From the NCBI GenBank assembly GCA_027718005.1, contig JALLOP010000034.1, positions 1 to 13,412 of the forward strand: a stretch of DNA of 13,412 nt. The letters run 5' to 3'. The DNA comes from Patescibacteria group bacterium AH-259-L07 (GTDB lineage Bacteria; Patescibacteriota; Patescibacteriia; UBA2591; UBA6264). The number at the start of each line of letters is the position of its first letter. Within the stretch, counting starts at the first letter, position 1. Below, one piece after another: positions 12,316 through 13,412 of the stretch. Both the position numbers and the translations under genes were made by a program. The notes below the pieces were generated by a model. That model was not told where the DNA came from. It did no database searches and saw only the letters and a list, made by a program, of their open reading frames with translations.

Positions 12316-13320
12316 TTAGAGTGAATAATTAACAATAAGGTACGGCTGATTCGCGGCCTCACGTGAATCAAAAAACCAGTATGCCTCTGATGTATCCTCA
12401 TTGCTATCTTTTATGAGCCAACCGTAATTTGGATACGTGCCGTTGATAAAATCAGACACGCCAGCAGTAACGTCCCAGCTATCCCACTTTAAGACGCCGG
12501 TCCAGGATACAATCGCGGTAGCTGTGCTGGTCGTATCATAATCACCACCACCAGAACTCCATGCATTTATCCCGTCGTAGGTACTCCAGGTCACGCCGCC
12601 CTCTGTCCAGTTCTGCGTCATCCTATGGATAGCAACCGTTCGCGTAACACCATAGGTTTGTGCCTCTCGAAGGTAAAGGGTAGCTGAAGTAATAGTTGAT
12701 CCATCTGGGATAGACGAGAGATTAAACCAAATAAATCCTCGTCTGTTGTATCCAATATCTCGGGGATAGATCTGAATCTGAACATCGGTCCCATAGTTGG
12801 CAGTTGACTGGCCTTGGCGCATGTACGAATCCCGGCTCGTATAAAGTGTCACTTCGTCTTCAGGCACCAATTCTTGCACTTGCCCAATACTATTAATACC
12901 AATTACCCTGCTCCCCCCTCCATCATGGGTAAGTGTCAGTGCTCCAATTGTATTCGGATTACCAAGACCTTGAGAAAAATTAACTTGCATGGCTGAGAGC
13001 GTGGTAGATAAAGAAAGTGTGCTCTCTAAGGTGATGATCCTATCATAACTGCTGTTTCTTGCCGCATACGAAGAGCCCTGGTATAAGATATAAGCGTCAT
13101 CAGCACTTGGATTTATGTCAAAATATACTCCATGTGAACTATTGTTTACCCGACTAACACTACGCTCTCTGGCCGTACGCAGTGTTTGAATAATCTGCGC
13201 GGCATTTTCATTCAGCTGGCTCGTCACCTGCCAATTCCCGTAAAGAGGAATGGCTGCAGCAACGACAATAACTATAATGGCGATTACAATGAGTAATTCG
13301 ATGAGTGTAAAAGATTTCAT
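12316..13320 (-). CDS. FimT/GspH-like pseudopilin fused to a DNRLRE domain
   Basis: From ATG 13320 the protein begins MKSFTLIELLIVIAIIVIVV, with Glu5 and a hydrophobic helix. LYGNWQVTSQLNENAAQIIQTLRTARERSV follows in the way typical of FimT/GspH minor pseudopilins (1-150), with a beta-rich head. Residues 157-334 are a DNRLRE-type surface domain: LYTSRDSYMRQGQSTANYG, GFIWFNLSSIPDGSTITSA, TLYLREA, NWTEGGVTWSTYDG and a final ANQPYLIVNYSL. Such domains occur on many secreted and wall proteins. The residue before the cleavage site is Ser. An ATG at 13350 is in frame, but GGAGGA lies between the two, and the pilC stop is one base before ATG 13320, which favours 13320. It is the first of the H-I-J-K minor-pilin series here. 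Confidence 0.88.
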   Translation of the reverse strand: MKSFTLIELLIVIAIIVIVVAAAIPLYGNWQVTSQLNENAAQIIQTLRTARERSVSRVNNSSHGVYFDINPSADDAYILYQGSSYAARNSSYDRIITLESTLSLSTTLSAMQVNFSQGLGNPNTIGALTLTHDGGGSRVIGINSIGQVQELVPEDEVTLYTSRDSYMRQGQSTANYGTDVQIQIYPRDIGYNRRGFIWFNLSSIPDGSTITSATLYLREAQTYGVTRTVAIHRMTQNWTEGGVTWSTYDGINAWSSGGGDYDTTSTATAIVSWTGVLKWDSWDVTAGVSDFINGTYPNYGWLIKDSNEDTSEAYWFFDSREAANQPYLIVNYSL

Positions 13321-13321
13321 A

Positions 13322-13412
13322 TTATCGTGAAATTCCTCCGGTAATCTCATAAATAGGTGTGATAATTGAGAGTGCTAAAAACCCAACGACCAGGCCAATA
13401 AAAATAAGGAGA
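13322..13412 (-). CDS. pilC: PilC-like inner-membrane pilus platform protein, C-terminal end only
   Basis: The window edge cuts this gene. The last 29 codons, read on the minus strand, give a hydrophobic helix (LLIFIGLVVGFLALSIITPI) followed by YEITGGISR and a TAA stop at 13324-13322. That is how the final membrane helix of PilC/GspF family platform proteins ends, with a short polar tail. PilC sits in the inner membrane and couples the pilus motor to pilin insertion. Its stop is one base from the ATG of the FimT-like gene, whose ribosome-binding site lies inside the pilC end, so the two are co-transcribed and probably coupled. The family call rests on a short tail plus position next to minor pilins. 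Confidence 0.65.
   Translation of the reverse strand, partial: LLIFIGLVVGFLALSIITPIYEITGGISR

Noticed and set aside
13321..13350. Longer FimT-like start at ATG 13350
   Set aside because: It would overlap the pilC end by nearly 30 bases and lengthen the prepilin leader. GGAGGA and the pilC stop favour ATG 13320.

Overview
The window most likely comes from a Candidate Phyla Radiation (Patescibacteria) bacterium. The basis is a combination of traits and not a database match: a short TsaB-like protein, an archaeal-type UMP kinase, type IV pilus genes with very large domain fusions, AT-rich gaps filled with short degenerate tandem repeats, and few Shine-Dalgarno sites. TGA is used as a stop (rplL ends in it), so the code looks standard, which argues against the TGA-recoding CPR lineages.

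Layout, left to right. 17-463 (-) is a short TsaB-like protein. It diverges from a 702-residue + strand membrane protein (536-2644) that has a degenerate PP2C-like cytoplasmic half, one membrane segment and a beta-propeller outside. A strong bidirectional hairpin terminator (2700-2734) separates that gene from the ribosomal stalk operon rplJ-rplL, read on the minus strand (3804 to 2754). The operon has a 5' leader that looks like an L10 autoregulatory leader followed by an intrinsic attenuator. To its right the minus strand carries an archaeal-type UMP kinase (4089-4775) directly behind a pilin gene (4787-5302). The pilin has a roughly 220-base leader with two hairpins.

The rest (5524-13412) is one minus-strand type IV pilus operon. 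It enters from the right with the tail of pilC and continues with a FimT/GspH-like pseudopilin carrying a DNRLRE domain, a 979-residue PilV/GspI-like pseudopilin carrying two beta-propeller plus beta-sandwich units, a PilE/GspG-like pilin with a large domain inserted inside the pilin fold, a PilW/GspJ-like pseudopilin, a PilX/GspK-like pseudopilin, and pilM fused to a membrane anchor and an extracytoplasmic domain. This is the usual minor-pseudopilin set that primes and caps a pilus. Three of its five members are enlarged with surface-type modules, so the pilus tip is predicted to be a large multi-domain adhesive or recognition head.

The most distinctive non-coding signal is that almost every gene boundary carries its own 7-, 8- or 10-bp tandem repeat. 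The 7-bp repeats contain TAA and therefore put stops in all three frames. The 8-bp repeats in the pilus operon contain stop and start codons together and supply the start and leader codons of two pilin-like genes.
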